56,338 nucleotides of DNA from Candidatus Binataceae bacterium. Its GTDB lineage: Bacteria > Desulfobacterota > Binatia > Binatales > Binataceae. The position numbers were made by a program, and so were the translations under genes. Location: contig JASHPB010000235.1 of assembly GCA_030038355.1 (NCBI GenBank), forward strand, positions 1-56,338, written 5' to 3'. The notes below the pieces were generated by a model. The model was not told the DNA's origin. It did not search any database and saw only the letters and a list, made by a program, of their open reading frames with translations. Positions 9,486 through 18,130 of this stretch are shown in pieces. Each line of letters begins with the position of its first letter. The first letter of the stretch is position 1.

Positions 9486-10315
9486 TCGAGATCCCAACCT
9501 GGCTTGGCGCAACGATCGCTTTCCTGCTCGGCGCGAGCATCGGCAGCTTCGCCGCGTCGCTTGGCTGGCGACTGCCGCGCGAGGTTTCGATCGTCGGGCC
9601 GCGATCGTTCTGCGAGAGTTGCGAGCGCACGCTGCCGCTCTGGGTGAATATTCCGATTCTCGCCTACATCGGACTTCGCGGCCGATGCCTGATGTGCGGT
9701 GCGCCAATTCCGTTCCGGCACTTCCTGGCTGAGATCGCACTCGCGATCACCGCGCTCTATCTCTACCTCACCTTTCCGCTCGGCGGCGCGGTCGCGCGCT
9801 TCGTCCTTTGCACGGCGCTCTGGATCGTCGCGGTAATCGACTACGACTGGCGCATCATCCCGCATTCGATCACGTTCCCAGGAATGATCCTCGGTCTGCT
9901 CGCGGGCGCGCTGATAATGCCGGAAATCGGATGGCGCAGCTCGCTGGCCGGATTGATCCTCGGCGCCGGCGTGCTGTTCCTGACCGGCGAGCTCTATCAA
10001 CTAGTGCGCGGGCGCGAGGGCGTCGGCATGGGCGATGTTTGGATGCTCGGCATGATCGGCGCCTTCCTCGGCTGGATTGGCGTCGCATTCACGCTCTTCT
10101 TCGGCTCAGTGTTCGGTGTGATTGGCGGCGTGCTGACGGTCGTAACGGGCGCTAGTGTTGGACCCGAACCGCTCGCCGACCCCGCCTCCGACCAGGCGGA
10201 AGCCGACCTCTCAGTCTTGCGCACCGAGGTTCCGTTCGGGCCGTATCTCGCGCTCGCGGCGGGAATCTATGCGCTGTTTCAGCCGCAACTAACGCGCTGG
10301 TACTTTGGCGGCTGA
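9482..10315 (+). CDS. pilD: Prepilin peptidase / N-methyltransferase (PilD/GspO type)
   Basis: Inner-membrane aspartic protease (277 aa) that cleaves type IV prepilin or type II pseudopilin leaders and N-methylates the new N-terminus. The N-terminal segment ends in GASIGSFAASLGWRLP. A cytoplasmic zinc-binding loop has the two pairs Cys44/Cys47 and Cys69/Cys72. Catalytic aspartates are Asp120 (VIDYDWRIIP) and Asp185 in GMGDVWM. Six to eight hydrophobic helices fit the family. A 20-residue acidic loop (about 226-245) is an insertion. No pilin or pilus assembly gene is present in the window, so the enzyme's clients are encoded elsewhere. It overlaps tmk by one base (TGATGG). Confidence 0.94.
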   Translation: MIEIPTWLGATIAFLLGASIGSFAASLGWRLPREVSIVGPRSFCESCERTLPLWVNIPILAYIGLRGRCLMCGAPIPFRHFLAEIALAITALYLYLTFPLGGAVARFVLCTALWIVAVIDYDWRIIPHSITFPGMILGLLAGALIMPEIGWRSSLAGLILGAGVLFLTGELYQLVRGREGVGMGDVWMLGMIGAFLGWIGVAFTLFFGSVFGVIGGVLTVVTGASVGPEPLADPASDQAEADLSVLRTEVPFGPYLALAAGIYALFQPQLTRWYFGG

Positions 10316-10953
10316 TGGCGCGCGGACTGTTCATCACGCTCGAAGGCGTCGAGGGATCGGGCAAGACCACCCAGGCTGCGATACTCGGCGACGCGTTGAC
10401 AGCAAGTGGACGGACTGCGATCGTTACGCACGAGCCGGGCGGCACCCGCGCGGGCCAGGCGATTCGCGCGATCTTTCTCGACCCCGCAGTCTCGCTCGAC
10501 GTCGCGGCCGAGCTGCTGCTCGTGCTTGCCGATCGCGCGCAGCACGTGCGCGAGAAGGTACGGCCCGCTCTGCAAGCGGGCTCGATCGTAATCTGCGACC
10601 GTTACTCCGATTCGACCACGGCTTACCAGGGCTACGGCCGCGGCTTCGATCTGAAGCTGCTCGGCGATCTCAACCGGCTCGCGAGCGACGGCCTCAAGCC
10701 CGACCTTACGATGGTGCTCGACCTCGCGGTCGAGACCGGGCTCGAGCGCACCCGCGCACGCGCCAAGCACGGCTCACGCGGCGCAGATCGTTTCGAGGGC
10801 GAACGTGCCGAGTTCCATCGCAAGGTGCGCGAAGGCTTTCTGGCAGTTGCTCGCGCGGAGCCGCAACGTGTTGTCGTTGTCAACGCCGACCGTCCGCGCG
10901 AGGCAGTCACCGCGGATATTCGCGTCCGCGTCGATGAGTTGTTGAAACGCTGA
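10315..10953 (+). CDS. tmk: Thymidylate kinase
   Basis: Phosphorylates dTMP to dTDP with ATP (212 aa, normal length). P-loop GVEGSGKTTQ lies near the N-terminus, followed by the DR(Y/H)-type motif VICDRYSDSTTAYQG, which binds the substrate, and a lid region with RTRARAKHGSRGADRFE. Start and stop overlap the neighbours by one base each, so translation is coupled with pilD upstream and holB downstream. The tmk-holB pairing is widely conserved in bacteria and supports both calls. Confidence 0.96.
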   Translation: MARGLFITLEGVEGSGKTTQAAILGDALTASGRTAIVTHEPGGTRAGQAIRAIFLDPAVSLDVAAELLLVLADRAQHVREKVRPALQAGSIVICDRYSDSTTAYQGYGRGFDLKLLGDLNRLASDGLKPDLTMVLDLAVETGLERTRARAKHGSRGADRFEGERAEFHRKVREGFLAVARAEPQRVVVVNADRPREAVTADIRVRVDELLKR

Positions 10954-12029
10954 TGGCGCTCGAAGGCTTGTGCGGCCAGCGCGAGCTGGCGGAGCGGCTC
11001 TTCGCCGAGCTCGAGGCGCGTCCCTCGCACGCGTACCTTTTCTCGGGGCCGCGCGGCGTCGGCAAAGCTCTGGTGGCCGAGAGCCTGGCGCACGGTCTCC
11101 TATGCGAGCGTTCGCCCGGCGCGAATTTCTGCTGCACTGCCGAGCATTGCCCGGTTCGAACTCTGGCGTCGCAAACGACGAGGCGCGGCGCGAGCGCTTC
11201 GCCGGCGCGATGCGACTGCTGCTCGGCATGTATCCAGGTTGCCGCGCGCGTGCATCCGGATTTCAACTATGTGGCGAAACCTCCCGGCCGCACCGACGTG
11301 CTGCTCGAGCAGGTGCGCGACCTTATCGCCGCGCTCGGCATCCGTCCATCGCGGGGCGACCGTCGCGTCGCGATTATCGACGACGCGGAAACGCTGAACC
11401 CTGCCGGCCAGAACGCACTGCTCAAGACGCTCGAGGAGCCGCCCGGCCACGCGATTATCTTCATGATCACTTCGAGCGAGCGCGCGCTGCTCGACACGAT
11501 TCGCTCGCGGATGCGCCCGGTGAGGATGGGCGCGCTATCGGTTGCCGATATCGGGAAGATTCTCGCCGCGCGCGGCGTCACGGATCCTGGCCGGGCCGAA
11601 TCGATCGCGCGCCTCGCGCGGGGCAGCGCCGCCCGCGCACTCGCCCTGGTTGGCGGCGCGGAGCCGCCGCTCAAGGAACTGTTGGCGGCACTGGGCGCCA
11701 ATCAGCCGCTCGATTTCCTGCGCGCGCAGGCGCTCGCGCAGGAGTTTTTCGCCAATCGTGACCAGGCCGCGGCCAACTTCGAGCTGCTCGCGCGCCTGTT
11801 CGAAGAAATACTATGCTACAAGCTGCTCGGCGCCGCAGCCGCGCCGCTTGATGGCGAGACTGCCAGCTCGATGGCGGCGCTCGCAAAGCGGATGGGGACC
11901 GACAGGATCGTGACCTGTCTTAGCGCGGCGATTCGCGCGGCAGGCGCGATCGAAGAAATGGCCAATCCTCGTCTCCAAGCCGAGCAGTGGTGGATGGCGG
12001 CGGGACAAGCGATTTGGGGTGAAGCGTAG
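10953..12029 (+). CDS. holB: DNA polymerase III delta' clamp-loader subunit
   Basis: AAA+ subunit (358 aa) of the sliding-clamp loader. The sequence shows QRELAERLF, a Walker-A-like SGPRGVGKALVAESLA at 31-46 and the sensor motif NALLKTLEEPP. The arginine-finger SRC motif is altered to SRMR (TIRSRMRPVRM), as often happens in delta' subunits that do not hydrolyse ATP. The zinc module has CDCCSAC at 87-93. It is preceded by an unusual 35-residue Ala/Ser/Arg-rich insertion carrying further cysteines (51, 60, 61, 66). Neighbours tmk and ricT overlap its ends by one base each, the standard bacterial arrangement. Confidence 0.9.
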   Translation: MALEGLCGQRELAERLFAELEARPSHAYLFSGPRGVGKALVAESLAHGLLCERSPGANFCCTAEHCPVRTLASQTTRRGASASPARCDCCSACIQVAARVHPDFNYVAKPPGRTDVLLEQVRDLIAALGIRPSRGDRRVAIIDDAETLNPAGQNALLKTLEEPPGHAIIFMITSSERALLDTIRSRMRPVRMGALSVADIGKILAARGVTDPGRAESIARLARGSAARALALVGGAEPPLKELLAALGANQPLDFLRAQALAQEFFANRDQAAANFELLARLFEEILCYKLLGAAAAPLDGETASSMAALAKRMGTDRIVTCLSAAIRAAGAIEEMANPRLQAEQWWMAAGQAIWGEA

Positions 12030-12874
12030 TGCCGGAAATTGATCCCTTCGAAAACGGCAGCAGCCAGCCGAAGATAATTGGCGTCAGTCTTCAGCCGACC
12101 GGCCATTTGTTCAACTACCTGGCCGGCGAGCATCCGCTGCGGCGCGGCGATCGTGTGCTGGTCGAAGCGGATTCCGGTACGCGCGTCGGCACCGTCGAGG
12201 TCGAGCCGCACGAAGCTGCGCTCACGCTCGATATCTCCACGATGAGGCCGATTGTGCGGCCTGCCAGCGACGACGACCTGCGCGCCGAGGCAGAGATCTT
12301 GACGCGCGAGGCCCGCGCGCGTCGGCTATGCGTCGAGCGAATCCGCGAGCGCTCGCTCGCGATGAAACTGGTGAGCGCCGAATTCACCTACGATTTTCGC
12401 AAGGTCACCTTCTACTTCGTGGCCGAGGGGCGAATCGATTTTCGCGACCTGGTGCGCGACCTCGCCAACACGCTGCGCGTTCGCGTCGAGATGAAGCAGA
12501 TCGGCGCGCGCGACGAGACCAAGGTGACGGGAGGCCTCGGGCCGTGCGGGCGCGAGCTTTGCTGCTCGTCGTGGCTGCGCGACTTCGAGGCGGTCACGGT
12601 GAAAATGGCGCGCGAGCAGGGCCTCGCGCTGAATCCTTCCCGCCTCGCCGGGATGTGCGGGCGGCTCAAGTGCTGCCTGCGCTACGAATATGCGACGTAC
12701 ACGGAGCTGAAGCGCAACATCCCGAACGTCGGCAAGCGCGTACAGAGTGTCCACGGCGACGGCAAAGTGCTGCGTCAGAACATCCTGAAGCAGACGGTAT
12801 TGATTCAGCTCGACGAGGAAGGCGGCGTGGTCGAGGCCACGCTCGAGGATCTCGTCGCGCGCCAGAATCGCTAG
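12029..12874 (+). CDS. ricT: PSP1-domain protein, RicT/YaaT family
   Basis: Homologue (281 aa) of Bacillus RicT (YaaT), which with RicA and RicF forms an iron-sulfur complex affecting RNase Y-dependent RNA processing. In deltaproteobacterial-type genomes the same gene sits between holB and metG and its role is less clear. The start is a GTG overlapping the holB stop (TAGTG). Cysteine motifs typical of the family are seen twice: GPCGRELCC and GMCGRLKCCLRYE. The PSP1 C-terminal region follows, with VGKRVQSVHGDGKVL and QLDEEGGVVEATLEDL. Whether RicA/RicF partners exist cannot be seen here. Confidence 0.92.
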   Translation: MPEIDPFENGSSQPKIIGVSLQPTGHLFNYLAGEHPLRRGDRVLVEADSGTRVGTVEVEPHEAALTLDISTMRPIVRPASDDDLRAEAEILTREARARRLCVERIRERSLAMKLVSAEFTYDFRKVTFYFVAEGRIDFRDLVRDLANTLRVRVEMKQIGARDETKVTGGLGPCGRELCCSSWLRDFEAVTVKMAREQGLALNPSRLAGMCGRLKCCLRYEYATYTELKRNIPNVGKRVQSVHGDGKVLRQNILKQTVLIQLDEEGGVVEATLEDLVARQNR

Positions 12875-12914
12875 TCGCCTCGCGGAGCCGAGGCCGCTAT
12901 TCTTTCTTCTTCCG

Positions 12915-14456
12915 ATGGCTGAGCGCATCCACATCACCACCGCCATCACCTACAGCAACGGGCCGCCGCACGTCGGCCACGCCTACGAGTATCTGGTGAC
13001 GGATAGTTTCGTCCGCTACCAGCGGCGAAAGCTCGGCGCCGAGAATGTTACTTTCGTCACCGGCACCGACGAGCACGGCCAGAAAAATCGCGACGCGGCT
13101 GCGGCCGCGGGCCTCAAACCCAAAGAATTTTCCGATCGGATCGCGGCGCTCTTTCGCGAGGCCCACAAGGGCCTCAACATCAGTGATCACATCTTCGTGC
13201 GCACGACTGATCCCGTGCATGAGGCTCTGGTGCAGCGGATGCTCCAGCGGACTTACGACTGCGGCGACATCTACTTCAAGGATTACGCAGGACTCTACTG
13301 CGTCGGATGCGAGCGGTTCTACACCGAGAAGGAGCTGCTGCCGGGGAACATCTGTCCGACGCACAACACGCGGGTCGAATCGATCAAGGAAGGCAACTAC
13401 TTTCTCAAGCTCGAGAAATTCCGCGATGAGATTGTGAAGAACGTGCGACGCGAGGGTTTCATCCGGCCCGAGCGCTACCGCAACGAAGCGTTGCAGATGC
13501 TCTCCGAGCCGCTCGACGATCTATGCATCTCGCGGCCGAAGGCGCGCCTCGATTGGGGAGTCGAGCTGCCGTTCGATTCCAGGTACGTGACTTACGTCTG
13601 GTACGACGCCTTTTGGGCGTATCTGAGCGAGCTGCCCGACAACAGCAGCGAGGCACTGAGCGAGGTCTTGCCGGTCACCGAGCACTTCATCGGCAAGGAT
13701 ATTTTGAAAACGCACGCCGTGTACTGGCCTGCGATGCTGCTGGCGGTCGGCCTTCCGGTTTATCGTCATCTGAACGTGCACGGCTTTTTGAATTTCGGCG
13801 GCGCGCGCTTCTCGAAGAGCTCGGGCAATATCAAGGATCCGGTCAGCTTCGAACGCGCATACGGTCCGGACGTGCTGCGATATTTTCTCCTGCGGGAGGT
13901 AACGTACGGACTCGACGGTGATTTTTCCGAAGAACGAATCGTCGAGCGATACAACTCGGACCTTGCCAACGATCTCGGCAACCTGACCAGCCGCGTGCTC
14001 TCGATGGCGGCTCGATACTTCCAGAGCGAGGTGACTGCCCAAGCCGGCACCGGCAACGATCCGCTCGACGGGCCGCTTTGTGAGGCCTTCGCTGCGACGG
14101 CTTCCAAAGCAGGCGCGCTCATCGACGACCTCGCCTTCAATCGCTCGCTCGAGGTGATTTGGCAGGCGCTCGACGCGGCTAACAAATACATCGTGGCCAC
14201 CGCGCCATTCACCATCGCCAAGGACCCCGCACAGCTTTCGCGCGTCGCGCAGATTCTTGCCAACCTGATCGAAGGGCTTCGCGTCGTCGCCGATACGCTC
14301 GCGCCGTTCATGCCGGTGACGTCGGCGAAGATTCTCGACCTGCTGAATGTCGATGCGACGCTGGCGCGCGCGCAATTCGGCCAGGGCATAAAGCCGGGTC
14401 ATCGGGTGAAGCCTGCGACTCCCTTGTTCCCGCGAATCGAAAAACCCAAGGCCTGA
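12915..14456 (+). CDS. metG: Methionyl-tRNA synthetase
   Basis: Class I aminoacyl-tRNA synthetase (513 aa) charging tRNA-Met. The HIGH motif is HVGH at residues 19-22 (GPPHVGHAYEY), and the KMSKS loop is the variant RFSKSSGN. The connective-peptide zinc knuckle is CVGC...CPTH, a single-zinc type. Substrate-pocket phrases such as TGTDEHGQK and TYVWYDAFWAY are intact. The protein stops after the anticodon-binding helices without the C-terminal tRNA-binding (EMAP/Arc1p-like) domain found in longer forms. It starts 40 bases after ricT and leads directly into tatD. Confidence 0.97.
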   Translation: MAERIHITTAITYSNGPPHVGHAYEYLVTDSFVRYQRRKLGAENVTFVTGTDEHGQKNRDAAAAAGLKPKEFSDRIAALFREAHKGLNISDHIFVRTTDPVHEALVQRMLQRTYDCGDIYFKDYAGLYCVGCERFYTEKELLPGNICPTHNTRVESIKEGNYFLKLEKFRDEIVKNVRREGFIRPERYRNEALQMLSEPLDDLCISRPKARLDWGVELPFDSRYVTYVWYDAFWAYLSELPDNSSEALSEVLPVTEHFIGKDILKTHAVYWPAMLLAVGLPVYRHLNVHGFLNFGGARFSKSSGNIKDPVSFERAYGPDVLRYFLLREVTYGLDGDFSEERIVERYNSDLANDLGNLTSRVLSMAARYFQSEVTAQAGTGNDPLDGPLCEAFAATASKAGALIDDLAFNRSLEVIWQALDAANKYIVATAPFTIAKDPAQLSRVAQILANLIEGLRVVADTLAPFMPVTSAKILDLLNVDATLARAQFGQGIKPGHRVKPATPLFPRIEKPKA

Positions 14457-14459
14457 GCG

Positions 14460-15245
14460 TTGCTGCCGCTTATCGACTCGCACTGTCATCTTGCCGACGA
14501 GAAACTCCGCGACGATGTTGAGGGCGTGCTCGCGCGCGCGGAAGAAGCGGGCGTGCGACGAATGATCTCGGTCGGTGCCATCGGATCGATCGATAACGAT
14601 CGCCTGACGGTTGAAATCGCGGAACGGCACGCGAATGTTTTCGCCGCTGTCGGCGTGCATCCCCATGACGCGAAGGACGCGAGTGAAGCTCGCTTCACCG
14701 AATTGAAGGAACTCGCGGGCTCGAAGAAGGTCGTCGCAATCGGAGAAAGCGGGCTCGATTTCTTCTACAAGCATTCGCCGCCCGAGGCTCAGGAAGCGTC
14801 GCTCCGGCGTCACCTTGAGCTTGCGGCGGAACTCGATCTGCCGTGTGTCATTCATTGCCGGGATGCCGCGCGGCGGCTGGTAGAAATCGTGGGTGAAGTT
14901 GGGATGCCGCCACGCGGCGGCGTCGTTCATTGCTTCACGGGAGATGCCGACGCTGCGCGCGAGTTCGTCACGCTCGGCTTTCACATTTCGTTTTCGGGAA
15001 TCCTCACCTTCCGCAACGCCGCGAAGATTCGCGACGCGACGCCGCTCGTGCCTGATGATCGGGTGATGGTCGAGACCGACGCGCCATATCTTGCGCCCGA
15101 GCCATATCGCGGCAAGCGCAACGAGCCTGCTTTCGTGGTGAGAACCTTCCAGGCGCTGGCCCGCACGCGGGGAGCCGATGCTGCGGTGCTGAGCGCCCAG
15201 CTCGTCGCCAACACATCGCGGATGTTCAGGCTCCCGCCGCTGTAG
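14460..15245 (+). CDS. tatD: TatD-family metal-dependent deoxyribonuclease
   Basis: Amidohydrolase-fold nuclease (261 aa). It starts LLPLIDSHCHLAD from a TTG codon three bases after the metG stop; no ATG lies nearby that keeps the essential DSHCHL metal site. Other metal ligands are in IGESGLDFF, VIHCRDA, VVHCFTGDA and the late METDAPYLAPEPYRGKRNEP signature. Members have 3'-5' exonuclease activity and are linked to DNA repair and RNA turnover. metG-tatD adjacency is common in bacteria and supports a shared transcript. Confidence 0.95.
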   Translation: MLPLIDSHCHLADEKLRDDVEGVLARAEEAGVRRMISVGAIGSIDNDRLTVEIAERHANVFAAVGVHPHDAKDASEARFTELKELAGSKKVVAIGESGLDFFYKHSPPEAQEASLRRHLELAAELDLPCVIHCRDAARRLVEIVGEVGMPPRGGVVHCFTGDADAAREFVTLGFHISFSGILTFRNAAKIRDATPLVPDDRVMVETDAPYLAPEPYRGKRNEPAFVVRTFQALARTRGADAAVLSAQLVANTSRMFRLPPL

Positions 15246-15543
15246 CCCTGCCCGACGCTCGCGCGAATCGGCATTGTTCGACTCCGTTTGGCAGACTCAC
15301 TTCGCGCAGAATGATGAGATAGAGAACGCCCTTCAACGACCCCGCCGAGCTTGCGGCTTCCGCGCGAGCGGTCAGCCGCGGGCGAGGCGACCGCGGATCA
15401 ACGTGAAGCGACTCTTTGCGGCCTGCAAACCTACGCTCCGCTGATCGCCGCGCTGTCGGCCGCCGCGGCCTAAAATTCCTCGCGCAACGCTCGGCATCAC
15501 TCCTTTTGTGGCGATGACCGACGGGGCAGTCTCCGCAGAGCTC
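15246..15543 (+). other. Intergenic region between convergent tatD and NnrU-like gene
   Basis: About 300 GC-rich bases between the end of tatD and the end of the oppositely oriented membrane-protein gene. I see no gene, no clear T-tailed hairpin and no repeat. Short frames on both strands show codon patterns but no recognisable family. Confidence 0.4.
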
Positions 15544-16236
15544 TCATCCCAGTGGGTGGCCGCCGAAGATGATCGGATGCAGCACCACGATCATGATGGT
15601 GACCGCAGCGCCGCCAACAATTCCAATCCACGGTACATCGCCGAACGTGAACTTCTGACGGCCTGCGATGATTGCGCCGAATGGAATGATCGAGGTCTCG
15701 GCCATCAGTTGCCCGTAGCTCTCGCCTAGCTCGGTAAGTTTGCGGCGATCCTGGTGAATTCCGCCGATGATGCCGAGCACCGGGAACATGCCAAAGAAGA
15801 TGATGTCGCCGAGCCATCCGTTCATCAGGATATGCGCGAGGCCGAAGAGCGCGAACCCGACGAATCCCGGATGGCGCGTGATTTTCAAGATGCCACTCGC
15901 GTGACCCGTTCCCTGAGGCGCGCCCATGCTGGCGGGATTTGGATTGATGAGGCTCGCGACGAAAAAGATGAATGCGAGCAGCATGAGCAGCCACACCAGC
16001 CATCGCGCCGGATCGTCCTCGCGGATGAACCAGAGCATCGGACCAGCATGCTTGTTGCACGCGAATTCGTAAATCAGTGGTCCGAGCGTGCCGAACGCGA
16101 CCAGCGAATAGACACCACGATATGCCTGCGCGCCGAGCGCCGCCATCAACCGCGGCCGCACCGCGGCCGACGAAATCACCAGGTGGCTCAGCACGAAGAG
16201 CGCGGCCCAGAGCGCAATCCAAGCAACGGGTGTCAT
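15544..16236 (-). CDS. NnrU-family integral membrane protein
   Basis: A 230-aa multi-pass membrane protein of the NnrU / isoprenylcysteine-methyltransferase-like group. About six hydrophobic helices are seen, with the family motif ITRHPGFVGFALFGLAHIL in the middle and HQDRRKLTELGESY near the cytoplasmic end. The frame is open to 16257, but the ATG at 16236 has an excellent ribosome site (GGAGGTGAACGC) and is the likely start. NnrU was named for a link to nitric-oxide metabolism in some alphaproteobacteria; no denitrification gene is nearby, so that role should not be assumed. It is divergent from the ECF sigma gene. Confidence 0.85.
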   Translation of the reverse strand: MTPVAWIALWAALFVLSHLVISSAAVRPRLMAALGAQAYRGVYSLVAFGTLGPLIYEFACNKHAGPMLWFIREDDPARWLVWLLMLLAFIFFVASLINPNPASMGAPQGTGHASGILKITRHPGFVGFALFGLAHILMNGWLGDIIFFGMFPVLGIIGGIHQDRRKLTELGESYGQLMAETSIIPFGAIIAGRQKFTFGDVPWIGIVGGAAVTIMIVVLHPIIFGGHPLG

Positions 16237-16355
16237 GCGTTCACCTCCGCGCTGCATCTTCCCCTTTTCGCTGGTTAGCGCGCGGCGGCAAGCCGGTCAA
16301 CTTGAGCCCCTGCGGCGCGATTCACGGGTGGCGGGCGGCGGGGTTATAGCTTTCG

Positions 16356-16868
16356 ATGATGGCATCAGGATTTCGGCTCGATATCCCGCCGCCGTTCGAG
16401 GAAGCGGTGAAATCGCTGGAGCGCGAAATAATGCGCTTCCTGCTGCGCTCGACAAACGATCGCGACGACGCCTTGGACCTCTTCCAGGAGACGTGGCTGC
16501 GGGCCTATCGCGCGTACCCGACGCTCAAATCGTCGGACGGGCTGCGGCCCTGGATTTACCGGATTGCATCGAATCTGTGCCGCAATCGCGCGCGGGATCG
16601 GGCGCGGCGCTCAAAGACGATTGCCGAAAGCGGGATCGACGCAGGCGAGATGCTTTCGCATTGGCATGGCGGCGAGGGCAGCCCGGCCACGTTGATTCAT
16701 CTGAAGCGCGCGATCGCGACGCTGCCGCGCAAGCAGGGCAGGGCGCTCAAGATGCGCAAGCTTGATGGCCTCGAGTATGGCGAGATCGCGGCGGCGCTCA
16801 AGTGCTCGCCCGAGAGCGCACGCGCCAGCGTTTACCAAGCGCTCAAAAAGATCCGGGCCGCGGAGTGA
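16356..16868 (+). CDS. ECF-type RNA polymerase sigma factor
   Basis: A 170-aa sigma-70 family protein with only regions 2 and 4. Region 2 contains DRDDALDLFQETWLRAYR, and RPWIYRIASNLCRNRARDR is the core-binding/-10 recognition helix. Region 4 is the helix-turn-helix ATLPRKQGRALKMRKLDGLEYGEIAAALKCSPESARASVYQALKKI (read as motif LDGLEYGEIAAALKCS followed by ARASVYQALKKI). The start could be either of two adjacent ATGs (16356, 16359). The next gene begins immediately after its stop, so the pair is co-transcribed. No classical zinc anti-sigma factor is encoded next to it. The target promoter is unknown. Confidence 0.9.
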   Translation: MMASGFRLDIPPPFEEAVKSLEREIMRFLLRSTNDRDDALDLFQETWLRAYRAYPTLKSSDGLRPWIYRIASNLCRNRARDRARRSKTIAESGIDAGEMLSHWHGGEGSPATLIHLKRAIATLPRKQGRALKMRKLDGLEYGEIAAALKCSPESARASVYQALKKIRAAE

Positions 16869-17675
16869 ATGGAAATGAACCGAGAACGAATGACTGAAAA
16901 TCTGAACAGGATTGACGACGCTGCGATCGACGCAATGATTGCCGAGGCGAAGGCGAGGAGCGTGAAGGCACTTCGGATGATTCGCCGGCCAGAGGCGCGC
17001 ATTGGTGCTATCAAGTCGCCGATCGGCGAACTGCTGGTCGCGGATAGCGATCGCGGCCTCGTCGGCCTCCACTTTCTCTGGATTTCGAATGGCGACGAGA
17101 TGATTGCGAAGATGCGCGGGCGCTACGAATTGATCGAGAACGAACCCGCAACGAAGAAGATCGCGACTGAGCTCGAACGCTACTTCAAGCGCGGCGACGC
17201 GTCTGCCCTCGACGATCAGAGGGTCGATCTGAGCATCGTCGAGAGCGAGTTTCAGCGCCGCGCGCTGATGCGGCTGCGCGCGGTGCCGAGCGGCTCCGTC
17301 ATCACGTACCAGGGCCTCGCGGCGGCGGTGGGACATCCCCACAGCCAGCGCGCAATTGGCACCACGATGGCGACGAATCCGATCCCTCTCTTCGTGCCGT
17401 GTCATCGCGTGATTCGCTCAGATGGAACGGTGGGAAACTACGGCGGCGGCGTCGATCGCAAGCTGATGCTGCTCGAGCGCGAGGGATTCCACGTTGGGCC
17501 GGACCTCAAAATGCCATCGGCTGCGGTGCTGGGACATCGCGGTACGCACATCTTCTGCCGGCCGGCTTGCAGAGCCGCGCAGCGCGCAGATCAGACGCGG
17601 ATGCTGATTTTCGCGGACGCGGAGAAGGCCGAGCACGCGGGCCTTCGGCCGTGCAAGCTATGTCATCCTGGGTAG
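16869..17675 (+). CDS. O6-alkylguanine-DNA methyltransferase with C-terminal Ada-type Cys4 domain
   Basis: A 268-aa protein with an unusual domain order. Residues 1-40 are a charged helical leader. Residues 43-210 are an Ogt/MGMT domain with the acceptor cysteine Cys178 in FVPCHRV, a helix-turn-helix phrase (VPSGSVITYQGLAAAVG) and the NYGGG motif. Residues 222-268 match the metal-binding methylphosphotriester domain normally found at the N-terminus of Ada: GTHIFCRPAC and RPCKLCHP supply Cys230, Cys234, Cys262 and Cys265. The AraC DNA-binding domain of Ada is absent. The gene abuts the ECF sigma gene with no gap (TGA then ATG). Repair of O6-methylguanine is well supported; a sensing role is inference. 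Confidence 0.88.
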   Translation: MEMNRERMTENLNRIDDAAIDAMIAEAKARSVKALRMIRRPEARIGAIKSPIGELLVADSDRGLVGLHFLWISNGDEMIAKMRGRYELIENEPATKKIATELERYFKRGDASALDDQRVDLSIVESEFQRRALMRLRAVPSGSVITYQGLAAAVGHPHSQRAIGTTMATNPIPLFVPCHRVIRSDGTVGNYGGGVDRKLMLLEREGFHVGPDLKMPSAAVLGHRGTHIFCRPACRAAQRADQTRMLIFADAEKAEHAGLRPCKLCHPG

Positions 17676-17682
17676 TGGCAAA

Positions 17683-17728
17683 GGAAAACGCAGGTGCGAC
17701 GCCGCTCGACGCGCACCGTGAGTTTTCC
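17683..17728. terminator. Bidirectional terminator-like hairpin between convergent genes
   Basis: Nested inverted repeat: outer arms GGAAAAC (17683-17689) and GTTTTCC (17722-17728), inner arms GGTGCG (17693-17698) and CGCACC (17712-17717). The A/T-rich outer arms give a T tract on either strand. It lies exactly between the ends of the methyltransferase gene and the first glycine-zipper gene, which converge here. Confidence 0.65.
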
Positions 17729-17747
17729 GGGACTGAAAGAGTGCTCG

Positions 17748-18092
17748 CTATTCGGTCTCGTCCTGCTGCTTGAGCTGCTCGATCTCCTGGCGCTGCTGCT
17801 CGATTTCCTGCTGCTGAGCCTGCACCTGCTGGCTGGTCTGGTTCTGCTGGGCTTCCTGATTCTGCATGTGGTTGCCGACCGCATAACCGGTGACGCCGCC
17901 AAGACCGCCGCCAATCAAGGCGCCTGCCGCGGGATGTCCGACCGCCGCGCCGATAATCGCGCCAGCGCCGGCACCGAGTCCCGCACCACCCAATGTTCCT
18001 TCTTCACGCGTTGAGAGCGGCTGGCCCGAGCAAGCGGCAACGGCAAAACACCCCACAAGCGCGAAAGCCACGATGGCTAGCTTCGTGCGCAT
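17748..18092 (-). CDS. Glycine-zipper lipoprotein, copy 1
   Basis: A 114-aa lipoprotein. A signal peptide ends in the lipobox VAAC, followed by SGQPLSTREEGT. A glycine-zipper membrane-active segment (GGAGLGAGAGAIIGAAVG and further Gly/Ala repeats) spans about residues 34-75. The tail is a Gln/Glu-rich coiled coil (QQQEIEQQRQEIEQLKQQ). The ATG has a perfect ribosome site (AGGAGG, 5 bases away). It is one of three tandem paralogues on this strand. Glycine-zipper lipoproteins (SlyB, Rcp and YMGG-like) sit in the outer membrane; the exact function here is unknown. It is the copy furthest from the likely promoter. Confidence 0.85.
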   Translation of the reverse strand: MRTKLAIVAFALVGCFAVAACSGQPLSTREEGTLGGAGLGAGAGAIIGAAVGHPAAGALIGGGLGGVTGYAVGNHMQNQEAQQNQTSQQVQAQQQEIEQQRQEIEQLKQQDETE

Positions 18093-18130
18093 ACGAACCT
18101 CCTGTACTGATTATATGTACGGAGATTCGA

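Noticed and set aside
13521..14984. Minus-strand frame across metG and tatD
   Set aside because: Mirror of two well-supported genes; no family resemblance.
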